DNA of 38,963 nt from Pseudonocardia xinjiangensis (GCF_012911925.1 NZ_JAAXKY010000064.1:1-38963), one strand, 5' to 3'; counted from the first letter of the stretch, positions 23,540 to 31,661 are shown. The notes: generated from the sequence alone by a model not told the origin. Numbers and translations: made by a program.

Positions 23540-24409
23540 ATGGGACTGTCCTGGCAGCAAGGACCGCTCTCGGGCGCAACCCCGGGACGCTTCCTCGTTC
23601 CGGACCCCCTGCCCGAGCGGCTCCTGTTCGCCGAGCCGTTGCGGCGGCGGATGCGGGTGCGCTTCGGCGGTGAGTGGATCGCGGACAGCGAGACCGTGGT
23701 CCTGCTCCACGAACCCGGCCGCTACCCCGTCGCCTACTTCCCGATCGAGGACATCGACTCGGGATCGTTGGAACCCCTGGAGACCGTCACCGAACACCGT
23801 GACCTGGGCAGGACCTCCTGGTTCGCGGTGCACGCCGGTGGTCGGACCGCGCGGCGTGGGGCATGGCAGCACACCGGGCTGCCCGGGTACGCCGGCGAGC
23901 TGGCGGGCCGCGTCGCGTTCGCCTGGCGTGCGATGGACGCCTTCTACGAGGAGGACGAACGCATCGTCGGCCACGCCGCGGACGCCTATCACCGCATCGA
24001 CATCCGCCGCACGTCGCGCCACCTGGTCGTGTGCTCGGGCGACCGTCAGGTCGCGGACACGAGAGAACCGGTCGTGCTCTACGAGTCCGGGTTCGCCCCT
24101 CGGTGGTACGTGCCTCGCACCGCCATCGACGAGTCGGCGCTGACCCCGGTCGAGGGCCAGACCTTCTGCCCGTACAAGGGCCTGGCCAGTTACTACGACA
24201 TCGGCGAGGCGAAGGGCGCTGCCTGGTCCTACCGGGAGGCCTGGCCCGAGGTCGGCCGGGTACGTGACCTCGTCTCCTTCGAGCCCGACAAGGTCACCGT
24301 GTTCCTCGACGGCACGGTGCTCAAGCTCGAACCCGGCCAGCAGGTCACCCCCCACGGCATCGACCGCGAGCTCACCGCCGACGAGATCGCACCGGGCCGC
24401 CCGCGCTGA
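23540..24409 (+). CDS. Double-DUF427 protein, copy A
   Basis: 289 aa with two DUF427 domains. The C-terminal one, about 149-258, is canonical (DAYHRIDI, SRHLVV, VLYESGFAPRWYVPR, EGQTFCPYKGLASYYD). The N-terminal one, about 38-135, is diverged but keeps the pattern (MRVRFGGEWIADSE, VLLHEPGRYPVAYFP, TSWFAV, AFAWRAM). DUF427 is a small beta-rich fold of unknown function; it is often found near redox or hydrolase genes in actinobacteria. There is no signal peptide or membrane segment. The gene follows the atypical SDR by 21 bases. A same-length homologue, about 78% identical by eye with no gaps, is at 30019-30888. The conserved pairing suggests that the two proteins act together. Confidence 0.88.
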   Translation: MGLSWQQGPLSGATPGRFLVPDPLPERLLFAEPLRRRMRVRFGGEWIADSETVVLLHEPGRYPVAYFPIEDIDSGSLEPLETVTEHRDLGRTSWFAVHAGGRTARRGAWQHTGLPGYAGELAGRVAFAWRAMDAFYEEDERIVGHAADAYHRIDIRRTSRHLVVCSGDRQVADTREPVVLYESGFAPRWYVPRTAIDESALTPVEGQTFCPYKGLASYYDIGEAKGAAWSYREAWPEVGRVRDLVSFEPDKVTVFLDGTVLKLEPGQQVTPHGIDRELTADEIAPGRPR

Positions 24410-24448
24410 CGCCCGCCCGCGTCCGGGGAGACTTATCGCAGGTCAGGG

Positions 24449-24454
24449 TACGGT
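24449..24454 (+). promoter_or_regulatory. -10 element of the LAL regulator gene, leaderless
   Basis: TACGGT fits TANNNT and ends 7 bases before GTG 24462, the same spacing as at the RNase HI gene. No ribosome binding site of normal spacing. Confidence 0.45.
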
Positions 24455-24461
24455 TGGTGGG

Positions 24462-27257
24462 GTGCCGTCGCCGCGCCAGGAAGATGCCAGGGCTCCCCGG
24501 AGGCCGGCGTCTCGAACGTCTGGGGTCCGTCCCGTGTTGCTGGACAGGCGCAGCGAACGCGAGGTGCTCGACCGCGTCGTCGCCGATCTGCGCAGGGGTG
24601 AGAGCCGCGCACTGGTGCTCAGAGGAGACGCCGGTATCGGGAAGACCGCACTGTTGGAGTACGTGGTCGGACAGGCCGCAGGCTGTCAGGTCGTCCGGGC
24701 CGGCGGCAACGAGGCCGAGGACGAACTCGCCTTCGCCGGCCTGGAGCAGGTGTGTGCGCCGATGCTGGACCGGTCGGCGCGGCTGCCCGGGCCGCAGCGC
24801 GAGGCGTTGAGCACGGCGTTCGGACTCAGCGCCGGACGTCCACCGGATCGGTTCATGGTCGGCCTGGCGGTGTTGAGCCTGTTCGCCGAGACCGCACGGG
24901 AGCGGCCCCTGCTGTGTCTGATCGACGACGCCCAGTGGCTCGACCGCGCATCGGCGCAGGTGCTCGGGTTCGTGGCCAGACGGCTGAAGGCCGAGTCGCT
25001 GGCGATGATCTTCGCGATGCGAGGCTCCGGCGATCAGGCGGAGCTGGCGGGCCTGCCGGAGTTACACGTCACCGGGCTGCCCGACGACGACGCCCGCGCG
25101 CTGCTGTTGTCGGCCCATCCCGGGCCGGTCGACGACCGGGTGCTCGACCGGGTCGTCGCCGACAGCCGAGGCAACCCGTTGGCGCTGCAGGAGCTGCCCC
25201 GCGGATTCACGCTGGCCGAACTGGCGGGCGGATTCGGGCTGCTCAGCTCGGCTGCACTGCCGTACCGCATCGAGGAGAGCTTCCGACGGCAGATCGCCGC
25301 ACTGGCGCCGCTGACGCGACAGGTGTTGCTGGTCGCCGCCGCGGAACCCGTGGGCGATCCGGTCCTCGTCTGGCGCGCGGTCGACCCGCTCGGAATCGGC
25401 ATGGGCGCCGAGCGTGCACTGCGGGAAGCGGCGGCAGGGTTCCTGGAGTTCGGTGCCCGGGTGACATTCCGGCATCCGCTCCTGCGGTCTGCCATCTACC
25501 ATGCCGCCACCCCGGAGGATCGGCGGCAGGCGCACCGGGCGCTGGCGCGAGTGATGGATCCCGTCACTGATCCCGACCGCCGCGCCTGGCACCTCGCCCA
25601 AGCTGCCGCCGGGTTCGACGACGACGTTGCCGCCGAACTGGAGCAGTCGGCGGGGCGGGCGCAGGCCCGGGGTGGGCCGGCCGCGGCCGCCGCATTCTTC
25701 GAGCGTGCGGCCGACCTGACGCGGGACTCCGCACGACGGGGACAACGGCTGCTCGCCGCCTCGCAGGCCAACTACCAGGCCGGGATGCCGCACGCGTCGC
25801 TGCCGCTGCTCGCGCGGGCCGAGGCGTGCCCGCTGGGTGCGCTCGAGCGCGCCAACGTCGATCTGCTGCGTGCCCGCGTGGCGTTCACCCTGAACCGCGG
25901 GCCGGAGGCGCCCACCTTGCTGCTCAGGGCGGCGGCCCGGCTGGAGAAGCTCGACGCGCGGATGGCCAGGGAGACCTATCTGGAGGCGCTGCGGGCGGGC
26001 TGGTTCGTCGCCCATCTGTCCGCCGGTCCCCACCTGCATGATCTGTCCGCCGCCGCTCTGGAGGCGCCCGCTGCGGAGTGCCCCGGTAGTCCGTCCGACC
26101 TGCTGCTGGACGGTCTGGCTGTGCGGTACCGGGACGGTTACCCGGCAGGCGCGCCGCTGCTGAAGCAGGCGTTGGACGCGTTCCTCGGTGCGGAGCCGGC
26201 GGCCGAAACGGACCTGCGATGGCTGTGGTTCGCCTGCACGACCGCGCTGGACCTGTGGCAGGCCGAAGCAGGCGACGTGCTCACGAGCCGGTTCGTTCAG
26301 CTCGCCCGGAACTCGGGCGCGCTGACTGCGCTTCCCCTGGCCCTGACACAGCGCGTTGTCATGCAGGTGTTCGCCGGCGACCTGGCCGCCGCTGACCTGC
26401 TGTTGGAGGAGTTCGACGCCGTTCGGGAGGGCACGGGGCTCGACGAGCCGCCCTACGCCGCGCAGCTGCTCGCCGTGTGGCGCGGCCAGGAGGAGAAGGC
26501 CGCAGCGCTGATCGGGGCGACGACCCGGGAGGCGACACAGCGCGGCGAGGGGGTCGGCGTGGTCGCCGCAGGCTGGATGCAGGCACTGCTGCTCAACAGT
26601 CTCGGACGCTACGACGAGGCCCTGCCCGCGGCGCGACAGGCGACGGAACCACGCCAGGAGATGGGTGTCCTGACCTGGTGCTCATTGGTGGAGCTCGTCA
26701 TCGCGGCGGCCCGCACCGGACATGGCGGCACGGCCTCCGAGGCGCTCGCGCGGCTGAGGGTGATGACGCAGGCGAGTGGCACCGACTGGGCGCTCGGCCT
26801 GCAGGCGAGCTGCGAGGCGCTGGTCCGCTTCGGAGAGGCTGCGGAGCCTCACCACCGCGAGGCGATCGACCGTTTCGGCCGTACGCGCATGCGTGGCGGT
26901 CTGGCCCGCTGTCATCTGCACTACGGCGAGTGGCTGCGCCGCAGCGACCGGTACCAGGAAGCGCGTGAGGAGTTGCGCACCGCGCACACGATGTTCACCG
27001 CGATGGGCATGGACGCCTTCGCGGCGCGGTCCGCGCGGGAACTCGGCGCCTCCGGCGAGACGGTGCGTAAGAACAGCGACGTGAGCTCGGGTCAGCTCAC
27101 CGTGCAGCAGGAGCAGATCGTGCGGCTGGTCCGCGACGGGTTGTCCAACGCGGAGATCGCCGCCCGCCTGTTCATCAGCCCGCGCACCGTGGAATGGCAT
27201 TTGAGCAAGGTATTCATCAAATGCGGAGTCACGTCCCGCCGACAGCTGCGGAGCTGA
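24462..27257 (+). CDS. LAL-type LuxR regulator (large ATP-binding)
   Basis: 931 aa from GTG 24462. An N-terminal AAA/STAND ATPase carries Walker A GDAGIGKT (55-62) and Walker B LLCLIDDAQWLD near 150. A long helical, TPR-like middle follows at about 350-850, and the last 60 residues are a LuxR HTH (EQIVRLVRDGLSNAEIAARL, SPRTVEWHLSKVF). LAL proteins are activators that respond to a ligand or protein sensed by the helical part; MalT is the model. The gene sits between the hydrolase-SDR-DUF427 operon and a canonical SDR gene, both likely targets. Its HTH is very similar to that of the truncated LuxR gene at the right end of the window. The start is set by the leaderless promoter; the frame is open further upstream. 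Confidence 0.9.
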   Translation: MPSPRQEDARAPRRPASRTSGVRPVLLDRRSEREVLDRVVADLRRGESRALVLRGDAGIGKTALLEYVVGQAAGCQVVRAGGNEAEDELAFAGLEQVCAPMLDRSARLPGPQREALSTAFGLSAGRPPDRFMVGLAVLSLFAETARERPLLCLIDDAQWLDRASAQVLGFVARRLKAESLAMIFAMRGSGDQAELAGLPELHVTGLPDDDARALLLSAHPGPVDDRVLDRVVADSRGNPLALQELPRGFTLAELAGGFGLLSSAALPYRIEESFRRQIAALAPLTRQVLLVAAAEPVGDPVLVWRAVDPLGIGMGAERALREAAAGFLEFGARVTFRHPLLRSAIYHAATPEDRRQAHRALARVMDPVTDPDRRAWHLAQAAAGFDDDVAAELEQSAGRAQARGGPAAAAAFFERAADLTRDSARRGQRLLAASQANYQAGMPHASLPLLARAEACPLGALERANVDLLRARVAFTLNRGPEAPTLLLRAAARLEKLDARMARETYLEALRAGWFVAHLSAGPHLHDLSAAALEAPAAECPGSPSDLLLDGLAVRYRDGYPAGAPLLKQALDAFLGAEPAAETDLRWLWFACTTALDLWQAEAGDVLTSRFVQLARNSGALTALPLALTQRVVMQVFAGDLAAADLLLEEFDAVREGTGLDEPPYAAQLLAVWRGQEEKAAALIGATTREATQRGEGVGVVAAGWMQALLLNSLGRYDEALPAARQATEPRQEMGVLTWCSLVELVIAAARTGHGGTASEALARLRVMTQASGTDWALGLQASCEALVRFGEAAEPHHREAIDRFGRTRMRGGLARCHLHYGEWLRRSDRYQEAREELRTAHTMFTAMGMDAFAARSARELGASGETVRKNSDVSSGQLTVQQEQIVRLVRDGLSNAEIAARLFISPRTVEWHLSKVFIKCGVTSRRQLRS

Positions 27258-27274
27258 TCCGGCGCCGGGCCGGA
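27258..27274 (+). terminator. Hairpin directly after the LAL gene
   Basis: TCCGGC-GCCGG-GCCGGA gives a 6-bp stem and a 5-base loop beginning at the base after the TGA stop. Confidence 0.45.
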
Positions 27275-27298
27275 GCCGGGAGTGACGGACGAGGGTGC

Positions 27299-27330
27299 CA
27301 CCCGGGGTTTGCCTAGGCAGATCCCGGGTG
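27299..27330. promoter_or_regulatory. 32-bp nested dyad between the LAL and SDR genes
   Basis: CACCCGGG (27299-27306) and CCCGGGTG (27323-27330) flank the palindrome TGCCTAGGCA (27310-27319). All parts share one centre of symmetry. The three-base spacers (GTT and GAT) pair as G-U, U-A and U-G, so as RNA the whole 32 bases can fold. It could be a large operator or a terminator/attenuator stem ahead of the SDR gene. Confidence 0.55.
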
Positions 27331-27391
27331 CGATGCGGATGTGCCGCGGTGAAGGTAGCCGGTGAGCCGGATACCCGGCCCGGTTGTCGAG

Positions 27392-27408
27392 CATCGGATG
27401 ATCCGATG
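27392..27408. promoter_or_regulatory. 17-bp perfect palindrome upstream of the SDR gene
   Basis: CATCGGAT-G-ATCCGATG has 8-base arms around one base and ends 16 bases before the ATG at 27425, just ahead of GGAACGGAG. Position and symmetry suggest a repressor or activator site; which regulator binds is unknown. Confidence 0.5.
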
Positions 27409-27424
27409 GGGAACGGAGATCGTC

Positions 27425-28195
27425 ATGACCGAGACGTTCGAGGGGCGCAAACTGATCGTGATCGGGGGAAGCAGCGGAATGGGCCGGCAGACCGCGGCCG
27501 ACGTCGTGGCCGGCGGCGGAAGCGCGGTGATCGTGGGCCGCAGTTCGGAGCGGGTCGACGAGACGGTCGCAACATTGTCGGCCAAGGGTGAGGCGTGGGG
27601 TATCACCGCCGACCTCGGCGACCGTGAGCAGGTAACCCACGTGCAGCAGCGGCTCGCCGGTGAGCACGGCGACGCCACGCTGCTGGTCAACGCCGCCGGA
27701 ATCTTCGTCCCGAAGCCGTTCCTCGACCACGACGGCGCCGCCTACGACTCCTACCACGACCTGAACCGCGCCCTGTTCTTCCTGACCCAGACCGTGGTGC
27801 GCGGCATGACCGAGGCCGGCGGCGGCTCGATCGTCAACATCGGCAGCATGTGGGCCCTCCAGGCAGTCGGCGCCACCCCGTCCAGCGCCTACTCGATGGC
27901 CAAGGCCGGACTGCACGCACTCACCCACAACCTGGCCCTCGAACTGGCTGACCGGCACATCCGGGTGAACACCGTCGCACCTGCCGTGGTCGCCACGCCG
28001 ATCTACGAAGGCTTCATCCCGCCGGAGAAGATCGACGAGACACTCGAGAGCTTCAACGGCTTCCACCCCATCGGCCGGGTCGGCACCGTCCATGACGTCG
28101 CGTCGGCCATCACCTACCTGCTCTCCGACCGTGCCGGGTGGGTCACCGGCACCATCCTCAACGTCGACGGCGGCGTCATGGCGGGACGCAACTGA
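27425..28195 (+). CDS. Short-chain dehydrogenase/reductase, canonical
   Basis: 256 aa, ATG with GGAACGGAG upstream. Cofactor loop VIGGSSGMGRQTA (11-23), NAAG after strand 4, catalytic Ser in NIGSMWAL and Tyr/Lys in AYSMAKAGL (about 156-164), and C-terminal VTGTILNVDGGVM. All catalytic residues are present, in contrast to the two SDR proteins of the DUF427 cassettes. An Arg in VGRSSERVD after strand 2 suggests NADP(H) preference. The substrate is unknown. Two strong dyads precede the gene, and a hairpin follows it. Confidence 0.92.
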   Translation: MTETFEGRKLIVIGGSSGMGRQTAADVVAGGGSAVIVGRSSERVDETVATLSAKGEAWGITADLGDREQVTHVQQRLAGEHGDATLLVNAAGIFVPKPFLDHDGAAYDSYHDLNRALFFLTQTVVRGMTEAGGGSIVNIGSMWALQAVGATPSSAYSMAKAGLHALTHNLALELADRHIRVNTVAPAVVATPIYEGFIPPEKIDETLESFNGFHPIGRVGTVHDVASAITYLLSDRAGWVTGTILNVDGGVMAGRN

Positions 28196-28216
28196 CGTTT
28201 TCCGCACGTCCATTGT

Positions 28217-28236
28217 GGCCGGCGGAGATGCCGGCC
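28217..28236 (+). terminator. Hairpin after the SDR gene
   Basis: GGCCGGC-GGAGAT-GCCGGCC, a 7-bp stem with a 6-base loop, 21 bases after the stop. No T-run; it also lies in the leader of the next gene and might act there. Confidence 0.5.
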
Positions 28237-28258
28237 CCGGCGATCTTGGGAGAAACCG

Positions 28259-28561
28259 ATGACACATCCGCCGACGTGGGACCAGGTGACCCCTGCTGAC
28301 GTGTTGCACGCAATGCAGGAGTACGACCGGCTCGGGGCGCAGCGATTCTTCGACGAGCACGGTTTCGCCCCTACCACGACCTATGACCTGGTCTGGGACG
28401 AACGTCGTTATCCGCCGAAAGCGATCCTGGGCACCGCTTATGAGTTGGCGACGGGCCACCGCCTCGCCTCAGGCGATTTCGAGGGCGGGAAGACCGGCGC
28501 CGTCAGGGTGCTCGGAAAGCTGGGGTTCGTCGTCGCGCATCGTGAGGACCCCCTCGCGTAG
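28259..28561 (+). CDS. Small stand-alone protein resembling the ScoMcrA N-terminal head domain
   Basis: 100 aa, ATG with GGGAGAAACCG upstream. The sequence DVLHAMQEYDRLGAQRFFDE-HGF, followed by LVWDERRYPPKAILGTAYEL and a C-terminal GAVRVLGKLGF, matches my memory of the N-terminal domain of the Streptomyces coelicolor McrA-type endonuclease (DVLxAIxEYDxLGRxxFLxxxGFGxAxxYxLVxxGRxYDSKAIxGxA). In that enzyme the domain is joined to SRA, SBD and HNH parts; here nothing follows. The fold recognition is from pattern only. It may be a DNA-binding or regulatory fragment, or a free-living version of the domain. It is convergent with the VOC gene. Confidence 0.7.
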   Translation: MTHPPTWDQVTPADVLHAMQEYDRLGAQRFFDEHGFAPTTTYDLVWDERRYPPKAILGTAYELATGHRLASGDFEGGKTGAVRVLGKLGFVVAHREDPLA

Positions 28562-28588
28562 ATCGCGCAGGAGCCCGTGCGACGTCGG

Positions 28589-29023
28589 CTATCCGCGCAC
28601 GTGGAAGCCGCGCTCCTGCAGCACCCAGGTGTTGCCGTCGGGGTCGGCGAAGTCGACGAAGCTCGCGTAGTCGCCCCGCTGGGGATCGACGCCGGGCTGC
28701 CACCCGCCCTGCCACCCGTCGATCGGGGACTTGTGCCGGACATCCCCGACGTCGACACCACGTTCCAGGAGATCACGACGCGCGGCGTCGATGTCGGTGA
28801 CGACCAGATACATGCTGCGGTCCGGGTCGGCCCGTGCGTCGGTGCGGCCGGCGACGATCTGTATCGAGCAGTGCGAGCCCAGTGGCGTCAGCTGGACGAC
28901 CCGGAAGTCGTCGCTGGGCCGGTAGTCGACGTCGAGGGTGAAACCGACCTGCTCGGTGTAGAACGCCAGTGCCCGGTCGACGTCGCCGACCGGCAGGACG
29001 GCGACCTCGAGTCGGTAGTCCAT
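28589..29023 (-). CDS. VOC (glyoxalase/bleomycin resistance-like) protein
   Basis: 144 aa from ATG 29023 with AAGGTGG upstream. Two beta-alpha-beta-beta-beta units: VAVLPVGDVDRALAFYTEQV (8-27) opens the first, SMYLVVTDIDAARRDLLERG (70-89) the second, and DFADPDGNTWVLQERG closes it. The family includes glyoxalase I, extradiol dioxygenases and antibiotic-binding proteins. The metal positions cannot be assigned with confidence. It is the last gene of the minus-strand unit SDR, DUF427, PNPOx-like, VOC, 22 bases behind the PNPOx-like gene. Confidence 0.9.
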   Translation of the reverse strand: MDYRLEVAVLPVGDVDRALAFYTEQVGFTLDVDYRPSDDFRVVQLTPLGSHCSIQIVAGRTDARADPDRSMYLVVTDIDAARRDLLERGVDVGDVRHKSPIDGWQGGWQPGVDPQRGDYASFVDFADPDGNTWVLQERGFHVRG

Positions 29024-29045
29024 TGCTGCCACCTTCCGTGGAGGG

Positions 29046-29960
29046 CTACGTGAGGGTCGGGTTGTCCCGAGAGGACGCCAGATCGAGAGCCGTGAACGGA
29101 AGCCCGCTGGTGACAGCCACGTGCACCGGGGTGAAGTGGACGCGACGGCCCGTTTCGGCGTCGTCCCCCGCCGCACCCGGCCTGACCCATTCCAGGGCCG
29201 ACCTCCCCGAGATCTGCAGGGCGGTGCCGGTGGTGAAGTCGAGGAAGAGCAGGGCGGTGGTGGGATCGGTGATGATGTTGCCGAGGCTGTTGAACAGGTT
29301 GTTGCCGGGATAGTCCGGCCACCAGAGCTCACCGGACTCCTCGACCCGCACGAAGCCTGGTGAGCCGCCGCGGTGGGAGGTGTCGGTGCCGTGGGTGGGG
29401 TGGGTCGTGCCGAGGATGAACGTGTCCGCCCGGCCGATGAGCGCGATGTGTTCCGGTCGGAGGTTGCCGTAGCGATGGGTGACGGTGTGGCCTCCGGCGT
29501 CCTCGACATCGCCGTGGCGCAGGTGGCGCTGCTGGATGTACCGGGGGCAGTTCCCGTAGGCCTGGTGGAGGGATATCTCCAGCTCGTGTTCCCCCTCTCG
29601 CGTGAGGGTGCCGTTGAGCCGTATCCGGCGGCGGATCGCGAGGTCGAGGGCCATGACCGCGACCGGTTGTCCCTCCGGTAACCGGTACAGGGGTTCGCCG
29701 GCTGACGGAGCCGTCCGCACCGTCAGGGTCGAGTCGTGAGCCACGAGGAAACCCGGCCATCCCAGCAGCGGCGAGGTCCACAGCTCGCCGGCGTCGTCGC
29801 GGCCGGTGAGGATGGCGAGGTCACGATCGGCCAAGAAGCGGCTCATCGCACCGCCGAGATGCGGGGTGGCCAGCATCCCGGAGAGGCGGGAGGCGTCGTC
29901 GAGAACACCGGCGCGGCGCTGCACGGCGCGCTCGCCGTCGTGAAATCCACTGACGGTCAC
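29046..29960 (-). CDS. Pyridoxamine 5'-phosphate oxidase-like flavin-binding protein
   Basis: 304 aa from GTG 29960, preceded by GGAAGGAGGG. The N-terminal GFHDGERAVQRRAGV and the split-barrel segments MSRFLADRDLAILTGRDDAG, WTSPLLGWPGFL, and the second-half ALLFLDFTTGTALQISG are typical of the long PNPOx-like proteins (about 300 aa) that bind FMN or F420 and use it on unknown substrates. It is too long and diverged to be the vitamin B6 oxidase PdxH. It lies 58 bases behind the DUF427 gene and 22 before the VOC gene, all on the minus strand. Confidence 0.87.
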   Translation of the reverse strand: MTVSGFHDGERAVQRRAGVLDDASRLSGMLATPHLGGAMSRFLADRDLAILTGRDDAGELWTSPLLGWPGFLVAHDSTLTVRTAPSAGEPLYRLPEGQPVAVMALDLAIRRRIRLNGTLTREGEHELEISLHQAYGNCPRYIQQRHLRHGDVEDAGGHTVTHRYGNLRPEHIALIGRADTFILGTTHPTHGTDTSHRGGSPGFVRVEESGELWWPDYPGNNLFNSLGNIITDPTTALLFLDFTTGTALQISGRSALEWVRPGAAGDDAETGRRVHFTPVHVAVTSGLPFTALDLASSRDNPTLT

Positions 29961-30018
29961 TGTCGTCCCTCCTTCCGTTGGTTGAGGCCTTCGCCTGGTC
30001 GATTCCGGTAGGCAGCGA

Positions 30019-30888
30019 TCAGACGGATCTGCTGGTCGCGACCTCGTCGACGGTGAGCCCGCGGTCGACGCCGTGGGGGGTGACGCGCTGGCCGGGTTCG
30101 AGGTCGAGGACCTCGTCGTCGAGCAGCACGGTAACCCGGTCCGGTTCGAACGACACCATGTCGCGCACCCGTCCGACCTCGGGCCACGCCTCGACGTAGG
30201 ACCACGCCGCCCGCTCGACGTCGCCGACGTCGTAGTAGCTGGCCAGGCCCTTGTACGGGCAGAACGTCTGGCCCTCGACCGGGCTCAGGGCCGCCGGGTC
30301 GACGTCAGCGCGGGGCACGTACCAGCGTGGGGCGAACCCGGACTCGTAGAGCACGAGCGGCTCGACCGTGTCGGCGACGACCTGGTCGCCGACACGCACC
30401 ACCAGGTGGCGGGAGGTGCTGCGGATGTCGTTGCGGTGGTAGGCGTCCGCGGCGTGGCCGACGATGCGCTCGTCCTCCTCGTAGAAGGCCTCCATCGCCC
30501 GCCAGGCGAACGCGACCCGGTCCTCGAGCACGCCGGCATGTGCCGGCAGGCCGGTGTGCCGCCACGCCGCGCGCTGCGTGGTCTCCCCACCGGCGCTGAC
30601 TGCGAACCACGACGTCGCACCGAGGTCGCGATGGTTCGTGACTGTCTCCAGGCGCTGCAGGGCGCCGGGGGTGACGTCATCGAGGGGGAAGTAGGCGACC
30701 GGGTAGCGGCCGGGTTCGTGGAGGAGGACGACGTCCTCGCTGTCGGCGATCCACTCGCCGCCGAACCGCACGCGCATCCGTCGGCGCAGTGGTTCGGCGA
30801 ACAGGAGTCGTTCGGGCAGCGGATCGGGGACCAGGAAGTGCCCGACGGCTGACGCGGAGAGCGGTCCTTGTTGCCAGGACAGGCCCAT
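30019..30888 (-). CDS. Double-DUF427 protein, copy B
   Basis: 289 aa, the same length as copy A at 23540 and about 78% identical by eye, without gaps. The two domains sit at the same places: diverged N-terminal copy about 38-135, canonical copy about 149-258 (DAYHRNDI, EGQTFCPYKGLASYYD). Differences cluster in the linker at about 68-80 and 98-125 and at the very C-terminus, while the core motifs are unchanged, as expected for two functional genes. The start is ATG 30888 after GGAAGAAG. It follows SDR copy B by 53 bases. Confidence 0.88.
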   Translation of the reverse strand: MGLSWQQGPLSASAVGHFLVPDPLPERLLFAEPLRRRMRVRFGGEWIADSEDVVLLHEPGRYPVAYFPLDDVTPGALQRLETVTNHRDLGATSWFAVSAGGETTQRAAWRHTGLPAHAGVLEDRVAFAWRAMEAFYEEDERIVGHAADAYHRNDIRSTSRHLVVRVGDQVVADTVEPLVLYESGFAPRWYVPRADVDPAALSPVEGQTFCPYKGLASYYDVGDVERAAWSYVEAWPEVGRVRDMVSFEPDRVTVLLDDEVLDLEPGQRVTPHGVDRGLTVDEVATSRSV

Positions 30889-30941
30889 GACTTCTTCCGA
30901 TCGAGTAGGTGGGACGGCCGCGGGTGCGGCGTGGCTGCGGA

Positions 30942-31661
30942 TCAGGTGAGGGCTTCGCCGCCGTCGACGGCGAGGGTGACCCCGGTGAGAAACGTGCTGG
31001 TCAGGGCGAACAACACCGCGTCGGCGACGTCGTCGGCCGTGCCGATGCGCCGAGCCGGGTTGCGCTCGCTCTGCTCGGCGAACAGGTCTGCCTTGCCCTT
31101 CTCTCCCAGTGCGTCCCACGCGCCGGTGTCGATCACTCCCGGGGAGATGGCGTTGACCCGGATCGGGGCCAGCTCGACCGCGAGGGAGCGGGTCAGGGTG
31201 TCGGCGGCGCCGTTGGTGATGGCCACGGCCAGGGTGCCGACGGCGATCTTGAAGGCGGCCACCCCGGAGAACAGCACGAGCGAGCCGCCGTCGTTGATCC
31301 GCGGGGCCAGGTGCTTGGCGAGCATGAGTGGCCCGATGACCTTGGTGTCGAGCGACGCCTGGACCGACTCACGGCTGAGGTCCTGCAGCCGCCCACGGGC
31401 GCGGGCCGATGCGGTGGACACGATGTGGTCGAGCATGCCGAGCCGCTCTCCGAGGGAGACGATCGAGTCGTCGTCGGTCACGTCGACGGTCTCGGTGGTG
31501 ATACCGGGTTCGTCGGCGTAGGCCGCGGCGAGCGCCTCGGCGTTGCGCCCGGCTGCGACGACATCGGCGCCCGCGTTGCGCGCGGCGAGTACGACCGCGC
31601 GGGCGATCCCGCTGCCTCGGCCGATGACGAGCACGGTCCGGTGCTGCAGTGATCCGGTCAT
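30942..31661 (-). CDS. SDR-family protein without the YxxxK motif, copy B
   Basis: 239 aa from ATG 31661, with AAGGA ten bases upstream; the GTG at 31670 is too close to that site. About 79% identical by eye to copy A at 22799. The same positions are changed: VAITN in place of YxxxK and VSTAS in place of NNAG, so loss of the catalytic pair predates the duplication and has been kept. First gene of the minus-strand operon with DUF427, PNPOx-like and VOC genes. It is divergent from the CGNR regulator, with 119 bases between the two starts that hold repeated AACTGGTT boxes. Confidence 0.88.
   Translation of the reverse strand: MTGSLQHRTVLVIGRGSGIARAVVLAARNAGADVVAAGRNAEALAAAYADEPGITTETVDVTDDDSIVSLGERLGMLDHIVSTASARARGRLQDLSRESVQASLDTKVIGPLMLAKHLAPRINDGGSLVLFSGVAAFKIAVGTLAVAITNGAADTLTRSLAVELAPIRVNAISPGVIDTGAWDALGEKGKADLFAEQSERNPARRIGTADDVADAVLFALTSTFLTGVTLAVDGGEALT

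Larger units (their letters stand above)
22799..24409 (+). repeat. SDR-DUF427 cassette, copy A of an inverted duplication
   Basis: The gene pair is repeated at 30019-31661 on the other strand in the same order and with identical protein lengths. I counted about 50 differences in 239 residues (SDR) and 63 in 289 (DUF427). The gap between the genes differs (21 versus 53 bases), so the duplication is old. Confidence 0.8.
30019..31661 (-). repeat. SDR-DUF427 cassette, copy B of an inverted duplication
   Basis: Partner of 22799-24409; same gene order in the opposite orientation, about 5.6 kb away. The flanking genes differ (hydrolase in front of copy A; PNPOx-like and VOC behind copy B). Confidence 0.8.

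Noticed and set aside
28259..31661. Defence island around the ScoMcrA-head-like protein
   Set aside because: No nuclease, methyltransferase, integrase or other defence gene is adjacent; neighbours are metabolic.
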